Below, piece by piece: positions 22,320-34,004 of a stretch of DNA of 64,000 nt. Location: assembly GCF_021869535.1 (NCBI RefSeq), contig NW_026262734.1:75020339-75084338 (forward strand). The letters are read 5' to 3'. The stretch is from Mytilus californianus (Eukaryota > Mollusca > Bivalvia > Mytilida > Mytilidae). The position numbers and the translations under genes are program-made. Each line of letters opens with the position of its first letter. Position 1 is the first letter of the stretch. A model generated the notes under the pieces. The model ran no database searches. It was given only the letters and a program-made list of their open reading frames with translations, and had not been told where the DNA came from.

Positions 22320-22720
22320 CATAACTTGAAACTGAAGAGACATTAATTGTCGAAATGCGCATCTGATGGAATATAGAAATTACTACTACTGGGTCTATGC
22401 CTCTGCTGGTGGACTGTAAGTCCCCGAGCATATCACCAGCCCAGTAGCCAGTACTTCGGTACTGGCATGAAAGTACGGATATTGTTTAATTGAAATTTGC
22501 TGTTATAAAGTTTTGGAAATTATTCAAAATTAAGGTATATATCTCCCTCGGGCAAAAGTTCTGATTCCTTGTTGGCTATACTTTAGGTCTATTTTGATTT
22601 GATCTTCAAAGTCTGTATTAGTATTTTGGTTTACAAATAAACTGACCTCGAGCATCACTGAAGAGACACTAATTGTCGAAACGCGCATCAGGTGCTGTTC
22701 ATGTTATTTGTCCCATGATA
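22320..22720. repeat. Dispersed repeat pieces
   Basis: Two direct copies of 'gaagagacattaattgtcga'/'gaagagacactaattgtcga' followed by 'cgcgcatc' or 'tgcgcatc' lie near 22335 and 22658. Between them is a copy of the repeat at 19150-19330 (22385-22500), with a small hairpin 'agtacttcggtact'. Confidence 0.45.
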
Positions 22721-22725
22721 ATTCT

Positions 22726-25200
22726 ATAAAAGAGAGGCGAAAGATACCAGAGGACATTCAAACTCATAAGTCGAAAAAAAGACCAACAGACAAACAATAG
22801 TACACAAAACACAACATAGAAAACTAAAGACTGAGCAACACGAACCCAACCAAATACTGGGGGTGATATCAGGTGCTCCGGAAGGGTAAGCAGATCCTGC
22901 TATACATGTGGCACCCGTCGTGTTGCTCATGTTAGTACAAACCGGGTAATAATTCTAATTCAGTAGGTCACATTCGGAAAAAGGGTGACGGAATTGCATT
23001 AGGAACATATCCGCTATCATCTGTGAAACGGATATTTCATAACGGTCAACCAACTCGTGATGGCGTCCGTAAAACTTACGAAGGGATGATTTTAACTTCA
23101 CCACTTGGAACTTTTGGTTTCATAGCTTCCTTGTGAGCAGCAACCCTCTATCAAGGACATCATGATAGGAAATACAAGCCCTAAAATATCGTAACAATTG
23201 GGAGATATATACTCCGTATACAGGCGCTGCTGGACTGTTGCTATATAGAAATGGAAAGTTCCCAATTGGGAAGCTGCAATCATCTCTTTTATCGTTTTGT
23301 TTTCAACCGACCATCATTGTTAATTTCTAGATATAAGTCAAGATATGAGGCAGACTTAACTGTATCTGTTGTATCCTTTATCTCAAGTTCGATGGGATAG
23401 ATGCGTTCAACATAGTCACCAAATTTTGAATTATTCAGTGAGAGAACATCATCTATACAGCAAAAAGTAAAGTTAAAGGATACTGCTAACTTCTTTTCTT
23501 TCTGAATTTCTAAGAAGTTCCTGTATGAAGTCAGCATCATATGAATACAGGAACAAGTCGGCAAGAAGAGGGACACAGTTTGTTTCCATGGGAATGCCGA
23601 TTGTTTGTTGAAAAACACATCCTCCAAACGTAACAAATATGTTGTCAATCAAGAAATCAAGCATCTTGATAATGTCAGTTTCAGAGAATTTTTTATTGGA
23701 ATCAGAGTGATTTTTTTTACAAAGTAGGATTTATCCCTTCCTAAGACAAGATACTTGTATCTAAGTTGGCCATTCTTTTTTTATGAAACAAAGCATGACC
23801 AACTCTTTCAATTTGTCATTTAGTTTGGAATGGGGAATACTTGTGTAAAGTGTAGAAAAGTCAAATGTTTTAATACTATTGCAAGATGAAAGAGTCTTAG
23901 ATTGTATGTACTCTAAAAGATCTTTAAAGGATTTTTTTAGTATCAACATCTGATTCACGCTGCCTCTAGAATATGTAGTTTCACAATAACTTTGAAGCCC
24001 GACTTTGATTGCTGATAAAAGTGATGTTAATACTTTAGAAAGAGGTTTCGTGGAGCACTTGGAAGACCATTGTAATATACCGTTGTGTGTAAGGACACTT
24101 ATGTAGTTTAGGTATCCTATACAGTGATGGAAGATCCAGTTCTTCATCTTTGGTTTAAATTCCAAAGGAACATAGAACAGACCTATGATTATCCAGGATT
24201 CACTCTTTAGTAAGTGTCGTGGGGGTATATGTTGGGTTTCCAAGCGAAATGTGAACACCTAGTTAATTTATCAAGCAGTTTATGTAATATGATTTACAGA
24301 CAAAAACGATGTTGTTTGGGGCTTTATCTGAGTGGACAACAATGTATTTGTCATGGAGGTAGGACAAGTGTTTTGCAACATTTGGGTCTTTTAAGATTGA
24401 TGTAGCATGTGTATTAATAGACCCATTCAGTTTCTTAATTCTGATTTGTATCAACGACCTCACAGTCATAACTCATTCGGAAAGAGTATCTACGTCTTCT
24501 TTCTCGCGTTTAACCCATTGCCTGGCATAATCCTCGACTGAATCCATCAGTATTTTGAAGTTGTGTTTCCAATTGATGGATTTAGGCTCACGATATTTCG
24601 GGCCTTTAAATAACACATTTCGCAGAGAAGTGTTATTGACAATGTTTAGATCACCGGTAATAACGTGGCCAGCCGGATTATATATGAATGGGGAACTAGA
24701 ACAGGTGCAATCAGGAGGTTTAAACTTGAAGTCGTCAATATTGAGATCCTGCAACACGTGTTTGTAATTGAAAATTTTAGTTGCAATTAGCTTGGTATAG
24801 GTATAAGAAATGATAGGTTCAGACTGATCTCTAAAATAGGGAGGTGTTTTCGATTGAACTGATTTGTGATGAAGGATATTGCCCAAGTTGATGGCATCGA
24901 GACCTTTGTTTGCAAAGGAAAGTTTAAGAAAGGATCTTTTCTCCTTTTCATCTTTTCCAATGCGAACTGGTTTGAAAAGTCTGTGACTTGCAATATCCGA
25001 AATGATAGCTGTACGTTTGTATTGGTTTGAATGAGGGTTAGTAACAGTGGTTTCCAAACATAAGTTGTACAGATAATGACGTTTTGAAAGGGTCAATGAA
25101 TAAAGCTTCGTGCGAATGGGATGAATACCTAACGGCTTTTGTATAAATGGCAGCAGGCCATTAATAGAGACATCATATAAATGTGTTTTGTTTTTTTATA
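22726..25200 (-). pseudogene. Penelope-like family 2, longest copy, degraded
   Basis: Minus strand, in order: N-terminal region (25190-24473: 'YDVSINGLLPFIQKPLGI', 'ISDIASHRLFKPVRIG', 'TPPYFRDQSEPIISYTY', 'CTCSSSPFIYNPAGHV'); RT fingers and palm (24469-23761: 'LHDKYIVVHSDKAPNNIVFV', 'FDFSTLYTSIPHSKL'); RT core (23664-23290: 'TFGGCVFQQTIGIPM', 'NCVPLLADLFLYSYD', 'ELEIKDTTDTVKSASYLDL'); a broken end (23280-22980); and the tail with 'SNTTGAT..AGSAYPSGAP' ending at 'aaagagaggcgaaagatacc' (inverse). Frameshifts separate the blocks. The catalytic box reads 'CCIDDV' instead of 'RYIDDV'. A dead, near full-length copy. Confidence 0.75.
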
Positions 25201-25384
25201 TTTTGGATAACATTATGACCAAAAATGAATCTCGTGAAAGCATGTGAATCAGTGAAATCTTTAAATTACTGAGGACAGAAAGATACAACTTTTATCCTTT
25301 TTTACTTTAAATATGCAAACTTAAGCAATGGATCGAAATTTTCGACATGATCCTCAAAAGATTCAAACTCGTCTTTCAGCACTC

Positions 25385-26475
25385 CTATGGGACCAAATGT
25401 GCACCCCTCTTTGTCGACCTATACTTATTTTTACATGAATCGGAGTTCCTTCAGACACTGGTACGTGTTGTAAAAAAAGATCAAAGAAGATGAGTAATTC
25501 AATTGCACATACAGGTATATTGATAATGTTCTTTCCATTAACAATCTAAACTTTTCTGAATTAGTCTTATTAACAAATCCTATAACTGAACTAGATATTA
25601 AAGAAACCGCAGATACAGCTTCCTCTGCCTCATTTTTAGACATTTATCTCGAATTTGATAACAGCGGTCATTTCAGTACCAGAATCTATGTCATGTATGA
25701 TTGAGACGATTTAAATTTTGAAATTCAAAATGTTCCTCACCTTAGCATTAATATACCAACTTCACCCATGAATGGAATATACATTTCTCAACTCATACGA
25801 TATTCAAGAGCTTGCATCAGCTACTCGGACTTTGTCAAACGTCATCGATGGCTAAGCAAAAAATTAATAAGCCAGGGTTTGTAAAAGAACGTCTGGCAGG
25901 TGGGTCCTGATGTGCGATTCGGACGAGGTTTTTACATTGTTGTTTAGCCTTGTTTAATATTTTATTCAATCTGTTATTTATTGAGAAAGTGTATATTATA
26001 TACGGTATGTACTATCAAAGTTTATTTATCGGGGGCTTTGTCAATTTACTATTAATTACAAAATGTTTTTGGTGGCGTCTTTGTCAAATTTACCAACAAA
26101 ACGTTTTTGGTGGTGTCTTTGTCAATTTTACTAACAAAAAATTTGTTGGCGTTTTTGTTACATTTATTTGTATGTGTGATTGAATACTTTAGTCATTTGT
26201 GTTGTATGTCTGTGATATATGTTTACACAGTTTTGGCTACTGGATACCAATTGTTCTCAAATTAACCTATTATGTGCATGTATGTTTGGGAAACTCACCC
26301 AATTTTGTCATTATAACAGAGCTTTAAACAACTGACATACAAATGGAAGGTTTATCTTGCTAAAAAAACCATGTCTAATCCATCATTTTCTTGGGAAAAA
26401 TGTCTGTACCAAGTCCGGATTATGACAGTTGTTTTTCACTCGTTCTGTCGGTTGATAACGTTCGATTTTGTTAGT
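25385..26475 (+). pseudogene. Penelope-like family 3, second RT copy with tail
   Basis: Starts 'GTKCAPLFVDLYLFLHESEF' and follows the 6768-7364 protein through the 'IDNVLSINN' box (second Asp replaced by Asn), 'ASFLDIYLEFDNS', 'MNGIYISQLIRYSRACISY', with several frameshifts. It continues into a diverged family 3 tail (26260-26475, 'gtctgtaccaagtccggatt'). Inactive. Confidence 0.7.
26030..26165 (+). repeat. Three tandem units of about 45 bp in the retroelement 3' UTR
   Basis: Units share 'ggtggcgtctttgtcaaatt' and 'ac(a)aacaaaacgtttttggtgg'-like wording. They occupy the same place relative to the RT stop as the array at 7418-7745, but the unit is different. Confidence 0.6.
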
Positions 26476-26616
26476 TTTTATGTTCTGGTTTTGAAATCAG
26501 CTTGGAATTCTGTTTTTGTTATAACTTTTTCGTCGGTGTTTTTATATTTGCCTGTGTCAGAAATATCAGCGAAATTGTTTTTCGGATTATCCAGTAAAAA
26601 GTGAATGATGTTGTAG

Positions 26617-26771
26617 ATAATGCATATTTTAAGGTTTTCTTGTCGTATAACACATCGAGGGGTGTCAGGATTGATCAAATGAAAGACCAACCGTAAGGAG
26701 GTATTTCTTTGGGCAATTCTGAGACCCCGAGGTGTGTTTTACGACAAGAAAATCCTTAAAATATGCATTAT
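26617..26771. repeat. Fold-back palindrome, arms about 50 bp
   Basis: Left 'ataatgcatattttaaggtt' ... 'cacatcgaggggtgtca'; right 'tgagaccccgaggtgtg' ... 'aatccttaaaatatgcatta'. The arms are near-perfect inverse copies with a loop of about 50 bp. Confidence 0.75.
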
Positions 26772-28377
26772 TTGACTTATAAACCGTACAAAATATTATT
26801 TTCTGCAAAGATTTTGCAGGATTTGCCTCCTATTTTACCGATCATGCTGAAGTGGGATATTCTTTTCTGATGCGTTCAGGTTTTAATACGCCCTACGGCT
26901 AATTTGTAATGTGAAATAAAACTCACTTATTAATCTAGATATAAATAAAGGCAAAAGTAGTATACCGCTGTTCAAAAGTCATAAATCGATTAAGCGAAAA
27001 CATAAAAACGTTAGCAATCATTATCCAGTTAAAATAGAAATATCACTGTAGCTGCATGAAGCAAGACGCAAATGACTTGTTATGGTGTATGAAAAATACA
27101 AGTCACTTTATCAGAAATTTATTGTATCACTTAGTTTATAAAAGGGGGAAGCAATGCTTTTTTTTCTATTTCATGACATTTTCATCGTGGAAAAGCAGAT
27201 GATTTTTTCGACAATTTTTAACGAACTATTCAGAGTAATTGTTTTCTTCACATTTGAATGGCAATACAATTTTGTTTAAACAGAGAACTTAGTCAGAATT
27301 AAATAGTATACCCCCCCCCCCCCGACCCTATCATAAAGTAAGTGGCTGTTGTTTTATAGAAATTATAAATATTTAGTCAAATTGATCATCTGATAGAGTA
27401 AAAGGTATATATACAGTAGATGTAAAAAGTTAAAAACTGACACGAATAGAGCACGAAATCGTGATACATGTACAAATAACACGAAAAACGAATATCCATA
27501 GGTCAAAGTATGATTTCCAAAACAGTATGAATTAATAAGATTTTCAAAATCATACACACGAATGTGTTAAATCTGGCTTGTTTTAAAAGCTTTATAAAAA
27601 GTTTTGCATTATTAAATTCATCTCAAATAATGTCCCTTTATTGTAGCGATAAATTAACAAAACTTCACATTATTTGTTTCAAAAATTAAAATGTGCGATT
27701 TTTTGTATTTCAGTCTAATAAACAGAGGACAGGATTGTTTTTCTGCCTTAATCAACAACACATGATAACAACGAACATACGAATTAAATGTTTAAGTAAA
27801 TTATAGTTTGCATTTTAATCAAGAAAAATATTGACCTTACACAGGTCATTATTTTATGCCTTGAAACAAATTTCATTGAAACTTGGTATCGTCCGGGTTG
27901 ATTCTACAAAAGAAAGACCTGTCGTTCTGAAAGAAAATAACTCCATATATGTATATAATGTAAATATAAGTTTAAAAGCTTACATTGTATGTAGAAATTC
28001 AACAGATTGTGTTGCAATTTTTTATGGCCCTTGGTGTGGTCTCTATGGGATTGGAAACCGGTATTGAACTTTACCAGACCTCATCTCACATTTTTTGTAA
28101 AACAATTGTTGAAAAACACTAATTTTGATCATTGAGAAGCCTTATTTATCTCCACTAATTGTATGTCATAAAAAATGTTCGGCTGCTTGTTAATGAGGTA
28201 ACTCGCTTATGTGTTCTATCCCCCTTTAATTCGTGGATCCCTTTGTTGGCATATTAGTTAATGTTCTTGAATGTTTGGCTTCCTAGAGAAGTGAAAAAAG
28301 ACTGCTGTCTGTAATCATTCAGGTAGAATTATCCAATAATTACCTGTATAGTTGACTGTGCTGAAACATTTATCAAG
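26772..28377. other. No gene seen; C-run at 27311-27324
   Basis: AT-rich. A homopolymer C run lies near 27311. The stretch 27831-28067 has an open frame ending 'VAIFYGPWCGLYGIGNRY' that I cannot place; its flanks give no splice evidence. Confidence 0.35.
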
Positions 28378-28765
28378 ATGCCCACTAATTTAATGAGTAG
28401 GGGTGAAACGTACAGCAATTACAAGTCCAAAAATACATCTAAATATTATGTTAGAATATCCCCACATGGACAAATGATGTTCATTTCTAAAATTTTTGTT
28501 AGTAGTGCCAGTGACACATTTATTGTTGAAAAATGTGAATTTATGAATTACTTGTTTCCAGGAGACGAGATTACGATAGATCGTGGCTTTAAAATAGACG
28601 ACTTTGTTTCCATTGCGTGGAAAGCTTAACATTCCAGCATTCACAAAAAATCAGTTAAGTTCAGAGGATGTGACAATCACGAGAAGGATTGCAAAAATAC
28701 ATATTCATGTGGAAAGAGTAATTCGACGACTCATTGTTAAAGTGTTGAGGAATGGAACTGATATT
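28378..28765 (+). pseudogene. DDE transposase fragment (PIF/IS4EU-like, DDE_Tnp_4 type)
   Basis: Two frames together give the C-terminal half of the transposase: first 'SNYKSKNTSKYYVRISPHG', 'FISKIFVSSASDTFIVEKC' and the Asp-containing 'LFPGDEITIDRGFKIDDFV'; then, after a frameshift near 28612, 'KLNIPAFTKNQLSSEDVTIT' and 'RRIAKIHIHVERVIRRL' with the third catalytic Glu in 'HVERV'. The order and spacing fit this transposase group as I know it. The N-terminal part is missing. Confidence 0.75.
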
Positions 28766-28959
28766 TGAATTATGGCTTGCATAGTATATGGGAATAGCTG
28801 GAGTCCGAATGTTTGATAATCTCTGGTAGCTTCGTCTCATAAGGGTAGAACTCCTCTTATAACATTTAATATAGAAACTATATTTGTGACTTATTATCAA
28901 CACAGTAATAGTTGTCTACTATCACGGTCTTTGCGAATTTGAATTTTGCCCAAAGTGCA

Positions 28960-29885
28960 GAAAAGTAACGACATTTACTTCCAGCTTTCCGGTATATAGC
29001 GAAATATTGTAATATACTTTGGATATGAAGTTGATACTTGAATCATAGGGCAATTGAAAGAATGGTGTCGAATATTTTGTATGACCCCGGGTGAAATAGT
29101 CATCTCGGGGTTGAATATTGCATACATGATCGTAAAAAAAATATCTCCTACTAAAACTGATAGAAACTTGAAAGTAATTGTTAGAGTTGTCTGCACTTAA
29201 GGTTTAGGAATTTAGATATTTGTGTAGAGACCAGAATTATGGGCGAACATCTATTTAGAATTATCTAGTCAGTAACTAGTGAAATATTGTAGATCATTTG
29301 GTGTAAGAAGTTGATACTTGAATCAAAACTTAACATACAATACAGAAATGTAAATGATGGTGTTGTATGTTTCGTTTGGTCCTTGAGGCATGGTTGCTAG
29401 GGGTCAAAACCGACATTTAGATTAGCAAAGAGTTCTAAAGGGTCAAACAACACAATTTCAATATCCCAGAAGTCTATTAAAGATATGAATTTCATATTTG
29501 ACATAATGTAAATACACTGTAATAGTTGGCTATGCTCAATGTTTTGAAATTTAGATTTTGCCATCAGGGCAGAAAAGGAAGAGAGTGTAATTAAGATATC
29601 TATTATATTGTGATCAACTGTAAAGTAGTTTGGATAGGAAATCGATAACTGAATCACAGTCATTATTTATATGGGAAATGAACAGATGTTGTCGAAATTT
29701 ACGTATGACCTCCTGGTAAAATAGGCATCTGATGGTTCGAAAATCACAAAGATGAACTTTAAAAAATCTCACACTAATAAAGTTTGGAACATGATAAAAA
29801 GTGGTAAAGATAACACTGTAAGAATTGTCTGTGCACTAAAGAGTTATGAATTTGAGGAATGCATCCTGAAGGAATGATATCATTT
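28960..29885. repeat. Diverged tandem array of about 300-bp units
   Basis: Three units (near 28965, 29245, 29565) share 'gaagttgatacttgaatca' or variants, 'gtgtcgaatattttgtatga'-like wording and 'ttgtctg(c/tg)cactaa'. They follow the transposase fragment and may have been part of the same element. Confidence 0.4.
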
Positions 29886-30236
29886 TGTGGACATTATCTG
29901 TTATCATTTCAATCTTAAGAGGTAAACTTAACTAAGATAAAAACCCATCCAACGACACAAATAACCAAAAGCTATCTTAAGATCAACATACAGAATTCGT
30001 TAATAGACAGCTGTCTATACAATATGTCAAGCTCTAAATTACCCAGAGTAAAAATGTTGTGAATATTTGAACAAGAACTATCGCAGATAATCAAATTCTT
30101 CAAATAACATAAAACTTTAAATATAAGACATAAAACATTAGATATAAGACATAAGACAACCAATGACGAGGCGGTAAAAATATAATCACAAAGAACAATA
30201 CACTGAAAAATATCATAGAAAAAAAAACAATTTTAG

Positions 30237-31524
30237 CTACAGGGTTTTGATTGAAACGGATATAACAGTCAGTGTAACTAAAACAATATAACTATATCCA
30301 AGTGTTGGTCCTCCTGATCCGACTTTTTGTGAACCCTTTTGAGATTTCAATGTTTCTGTAGTAGTTCTAGTCTTTTCTTGATTTGATAAATCCATTTTAA
30401 GAGTAGAAGAAGGTATAGACTGAGCTTTAGTACTTCTTTCAGATTCACTGATCTCACTGTCATCTTCACTTTCACTTCTTGCAGACTCACTGATCACACT
30501 GTCATCTTCACTTTCACTGCTTTCTGTGTGGTTACCAAAAGTTGTCAGAATACTCTGTACTTCTTTATCTTGATCTGGACGATCTATTTCTTTCTCGGAC
30601 AGTGGTTTCATTGCCGATAAAATTTTACTGTCCTCTATATAAATGTCTTCAGTCACTTTTTCTAACGTAACAGTGGTCGTATCCATCTGCTTGGCAGGTC
30701 TTGGTTGAAAGAAACTGTCATCCCTTTTGTCGGGTGTTAATGTTTCAGGTGTTGTATGAACAATTTTCTGGAAATTTATATCATCTTCCAATTGGTTAGT
30801 GGAATTAGTAGAAAGCTCATCTTCGTCGACTTCTGGCATATCAATAATTTCGTCCGTAGAAGGATTTTCATTAACTATTTGCTTTGGAAATTTTGTCGTC
30901 CGTCCATGATCGTCAAGTCTGTGCTTAGTTATAACAAGAGGTTCGTTTACATTAATTGCATGTCTACCTGGAACGATATTAAAACGGTTTGAATTTTGAT
31001 TTGGTTCAATTTCGACATCTGAATGAATAACTCTTTCTATTATTCTCATTTTAACTACGCTTTCGAAAGGAGGTCTTATTTGTTGTACATCGTTGTTTCT
31101 TGTTCCCGTAGACTTTATTTGTTTTTCATTTATTGTTGAAGTTGATAGTGTTTTACCAGAAATTGAATCCGGAGTTTGTCTAGGTACATGTTTGGATTGT
31201 AACTTGGTATTATCATTGTCCTCAGACTGAGCAGTGGCTGACACTCTTGTGTCGTGTTGTTGTAAATTATCTGGAGTTTCTGTTCTGTCGTTTCCTGATA
31301 TCTTATGTGAAGTGTCTTCTGTATCTTCTTTCTCTTCCAAAGGTTTCTCAGATGTAACTTCACCCTTTTTGTATGGTTTCGGGGTTGTAACATTTTGGTA
31401 TGTTCTAGCAATTTTTAGACATTTTCCACTGAGTATCTTAAAATATTTTGAAAGAAGTTTTTGTATTCCTCTTCGACAAGTTTTGAAAAAGGGTTCAAAA
31501 CATCTGGAAGTTGTGACTGGAATT
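30237..31524 (-). CDS. Gene A exon 4: cysteines 8-10, long stalk, GPI-anchor-like end
   Basis: Acceptor 'aatcattaatttcag|A' at 31524; 428 codons in phase 2 to a TAG stop at 30237. It opens 'IPVTTSRCFEPFFKTCRRG', 'IQKLLSKYFKILSGKC', matching gene B exon 4. A stalk of about 370 residues rich in Ser, Thr, Glu and Asp follows, with few hydrophobics, several sequons, and a near-duplicated acidic motif (two copies of 'SESEDDS.ISES'). The end is 'KVGSGGPTLG' then a hydrophobic run 'YSYIVLVTLTVISV' and 'SIKTL': small residues plus a hydrophobic C-terminus, the classic layout for GPI attachment. The product should be a cell-surface glycoprotein. Function unknown. Confidence 0.8.
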
Positions 31525-31584
31525 CTGAAATTAATGATTAGATAACAATATTGACAGGAAGCCGAAATGTGTTTTTATTTGTTT

Positions 31585-31920
31585 GTTTTTTTAGTGATTA
31601 AGATGATAACACAATGTTGACTGCTGTACCCCTATTCTTGACATGTTTACCTATTGTGTCTGTTTGTTTTGTTCACGCATCGTTGTCAATATAATGGAAT
31701 TTGATGCAACTGTCATACAAGTGAGAGGTTTAGCTAGCTATAAAACCAGGTTCAATCCACCATTTTCTACATAAGAAAATGCCTGTACCAAGTCAGGAAT
31801 ATAACAGTTGATATCCATTCGTTTGATATGTTTGAGCTTTTGATTTTGCCATTTCATTAGGGACTTTCCTTTTTGAATTTTCCTCGGAGTTCAGTATTTT
31901 TGTGATTTTACTTTTTATGA
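31585..31920 (+). mobile_element. Penelope-like family 3 tail in gene A intron 3
   Basis: Same tail as at 8574-8885, better preserved ('cgttgtcaatataatggaat', 'cctcggagttcagtattttt'). Its left edge is only about 60 bp from the exon 4 splice acceptor. Confidence 0.75.
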
Positions 31921-32459
31921 CTTATCAACCAATTTGATTAAATGCCGGATTTTATTTGTCATAAGAAACACCACGGTTGTTTACATTTTCAAAACAAATA
32001 AGTTGACCCCAGGTTTTTTGGTAGGATATGTGTTGCTCAATCTGTTTTGTGGACAAGTGGTTGTCTATTTGTCATTTTTTTTGTTCACGGTGTTATCTTT
32101 CTCTCATCTCTCTACCTGAGGGGAACTTTCCAAGACATCCGGGTTTAATTTGTAAATTGGATTTTTTTTACTTGATGTCAATTTACTTGTCTTTTGTTTT
32201 GTTGATTGTCCGTTGTCTATTTTTTGTATTGGTCCTATTTTCATCGACCACTTTTTGATTCCATTTTAATCTATCATACTAGGATTAAAAACACCGTCGT
32301 ACTTTTATTTAGTTTGTAAGTTAATCGGTCCCAGATTACACATAAAAATCCTGCAGAAAAAAATGCGTTTAAATCTTGTCAAATCAATCTCAACCAAAAC
32401 ATTTTTTATTCTTTCTTTCAAATTTAACTTTCTGAAATCCCTAGATTCTATTCATGTAT

Positions 32460-33430
32460 GTTGCGCATGTGATGGGATGTGCCTCCCTTAGCAGTAGATA
32501 CTTTGCCAGTCGTAAGCGGTTGAGCCATCTTCGCTAGCTAAGGATTAAGTTCCAGTCCTCTCCTCTCCACCCTTGGCAGATCAAGCCAACATTTGTGATT
32601 ATAATGATGCGCCATCTATCGGTAGACAAAAGTCACGCCCATTCCGACTACATAATTCTTGAACAATGGTAGCACTCGAACAATCTTCAGTAGGGAGGTG
32701 TAAAAACAGTGTTTACAAATTTCGTGAAGCAGGAACAGAAAATAAACATTGGCATTCCAACATTTGCGCGAGAAACATACCCATAAACTTCAATTAGTTG
32801 ATTAAGAACTGCAAGATTGTCACTAAATATCGTCTTATGTTTTGGGGATAAAGACTTGTTGCACAATCTGCCAGTGCAATTATTTATTTACATTGTCTAC
32901 ATATTCACGTGGTCATATTAACGGCTATTTTTGATTGGATGCAGCCAGTTACAACTGCGACCAATGAAAATCATAACATCGTGGATCCGAAATTCTATCT
33001 TAATCCGCCAAGGGTGGAGAGGAGGGGACTGGATCATAACCCTTGGCTAGCGAAGATGTGGTTGAGCTAATGAAGTACTTCTTTTGCTAAGTCGGTTAGA
33101 ATTTAACACAGAGGTTCCGGAGGAGAAGATGTGATTTTCTAATAAGAATCATGCTCTCTGGTTACATTAGGTACTCAACTAAAAAATCTCACGGTGGTTA
33201 GAAACTATTTGTAGCATATGTAGCCAGGTGATGTGAGAGTCATAATGGTATGACGACTCTTGAGGTTGGGAAGTTTGATGGGATTACTTCCCTTGAGTAG
33301 TAGATACTTAGCCACCCGTTATTGGTTGAGGGAGGGAAGTACTTCTTTAGCTCAGTCGGTTAGAGCTCTGACTTGTAACACAGAAGTCCATAAGAGAAGA
33401 TATATGATTTTCTGGAGAATCATGGTTACC
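32460..33430 (+). repeat. Two tandem copies of a tRNA-like repeat, the first split by a MITE
   Basis: Copy 2 (about 33262-33430) reads 'gatgggattacttcccttga', 'agtagtagatacttagccac', 'tagctcagtcggttagagct' (A-box-like head of a tRNA) and 'gatttt(c)tggagaatcatgg'. Copy 1 has the same order but is split at 32525/33060: 'gatgggatgtgcctccctta' to 'ggttgagc', MITE, then 'ggttgagctaatgaagtact', 'ctaagtcggttag', 'gattttctaataagaatcat'. Confidence 0.6.
32526..33059. mobile_element. MITE, 534 bp, about 55-bp TIRs and 8-bp target duplication
   Basis: Left end 'catcttcgctagctaaggat' ... 'ctctccacccttggc'; right end read inversely 'acatcttcgctagccaaggg' ... 'ctctccacccttggc'. It is flanked by 'ggttgagc' at 32518-32525 and 33060-33067. 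An 8-bp duplication suggests mobilisation by an hAT-like or similar transposase. No coding capacity. It lies in intron 3 of gene A. Confidence 0.85.
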
Positions 33431-33847
33431 AGTGAATAAATCTCAGTGAATTGATATGCTACGAACTGTAAATGAAGGGGGATATTAACGTAAAAATTAC
33501 ATGCACGTATTTGTAGATATGTAAATCATATAAGAATTATTTAAGTTTGTTTAAATTGTACATATTTTGCGAACAGCTGGATAAATAGTAGGTTGATCAC
33601 TGAGCTTGTACATTTCATTGAAGGCACTACATTTCTCATTTTGAAAATGTCGCCTGTTGTTAGATTAAATAGACTTGTGGGAAATAATATCAAAGCAGTA
33701 AGCCATTTAATAATAGGGGCATTACAAATATTAAATTGACTTGTAGCAAACATTTCAAATTGACAATTATGGGTCAGGGAATGAATAATTTCTGAACTTA
33801 TTCATTTACATTTGAATTCAAAGTAAACCTTTTTTTACTGAACATAC

Positions 33848-34004
33848 AAGCAAGCTCTGAGTGAATTCTCATCTCCAACATTCGATGTAGAGTTCAGTTG
33901 GAACGCCTTGTGGATGTGTGCTGCTATGGGTGACGTCAGCATGCTGACACACATTTCCGCTTGATTCATATCTGTTGTCAGACATCCCATTCTGTTTCCA
34001 TATT
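33848..34004 (-). CDS. Gene A exon 3 (cysteines 5-7)
   Basis: Acceptor 'cattgtgacag|AA' at 34004; preferred donor TT|GTATGT at 33848/33847 (157 nt, phase 1 in, phase 2 out). The peptide reads 'YGNRMGCLTTDMNQAEMC', 'AHIHKAFQLNSTSN', 'ENSLRACL'. I chose this donor because it sits at the same codon as in gene B and gives the same C7-x8-C8 spacing. A second in-phase donor nine bases on (CA|GTAAAA, 33839) would add three residues. Confidence 0.75.

Noticed and set aside
22726-25200. Intact retrotransposon gene
   Set aside because: Several frameshifts and an altered catalytic box (CIDD) show that it is dead.
31234-31545. Plus-strand 103-aa frame over gene A exon 4
   Set aside because: Antisense shadow of the real exon.
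33345-33420. tRNA gene ('tagctcagtcggttagagct')
   Set aside because: Only the 5' half looks like a tRNA and the unit is repeated with its flanks, so it is a tRNA-derived repeat.
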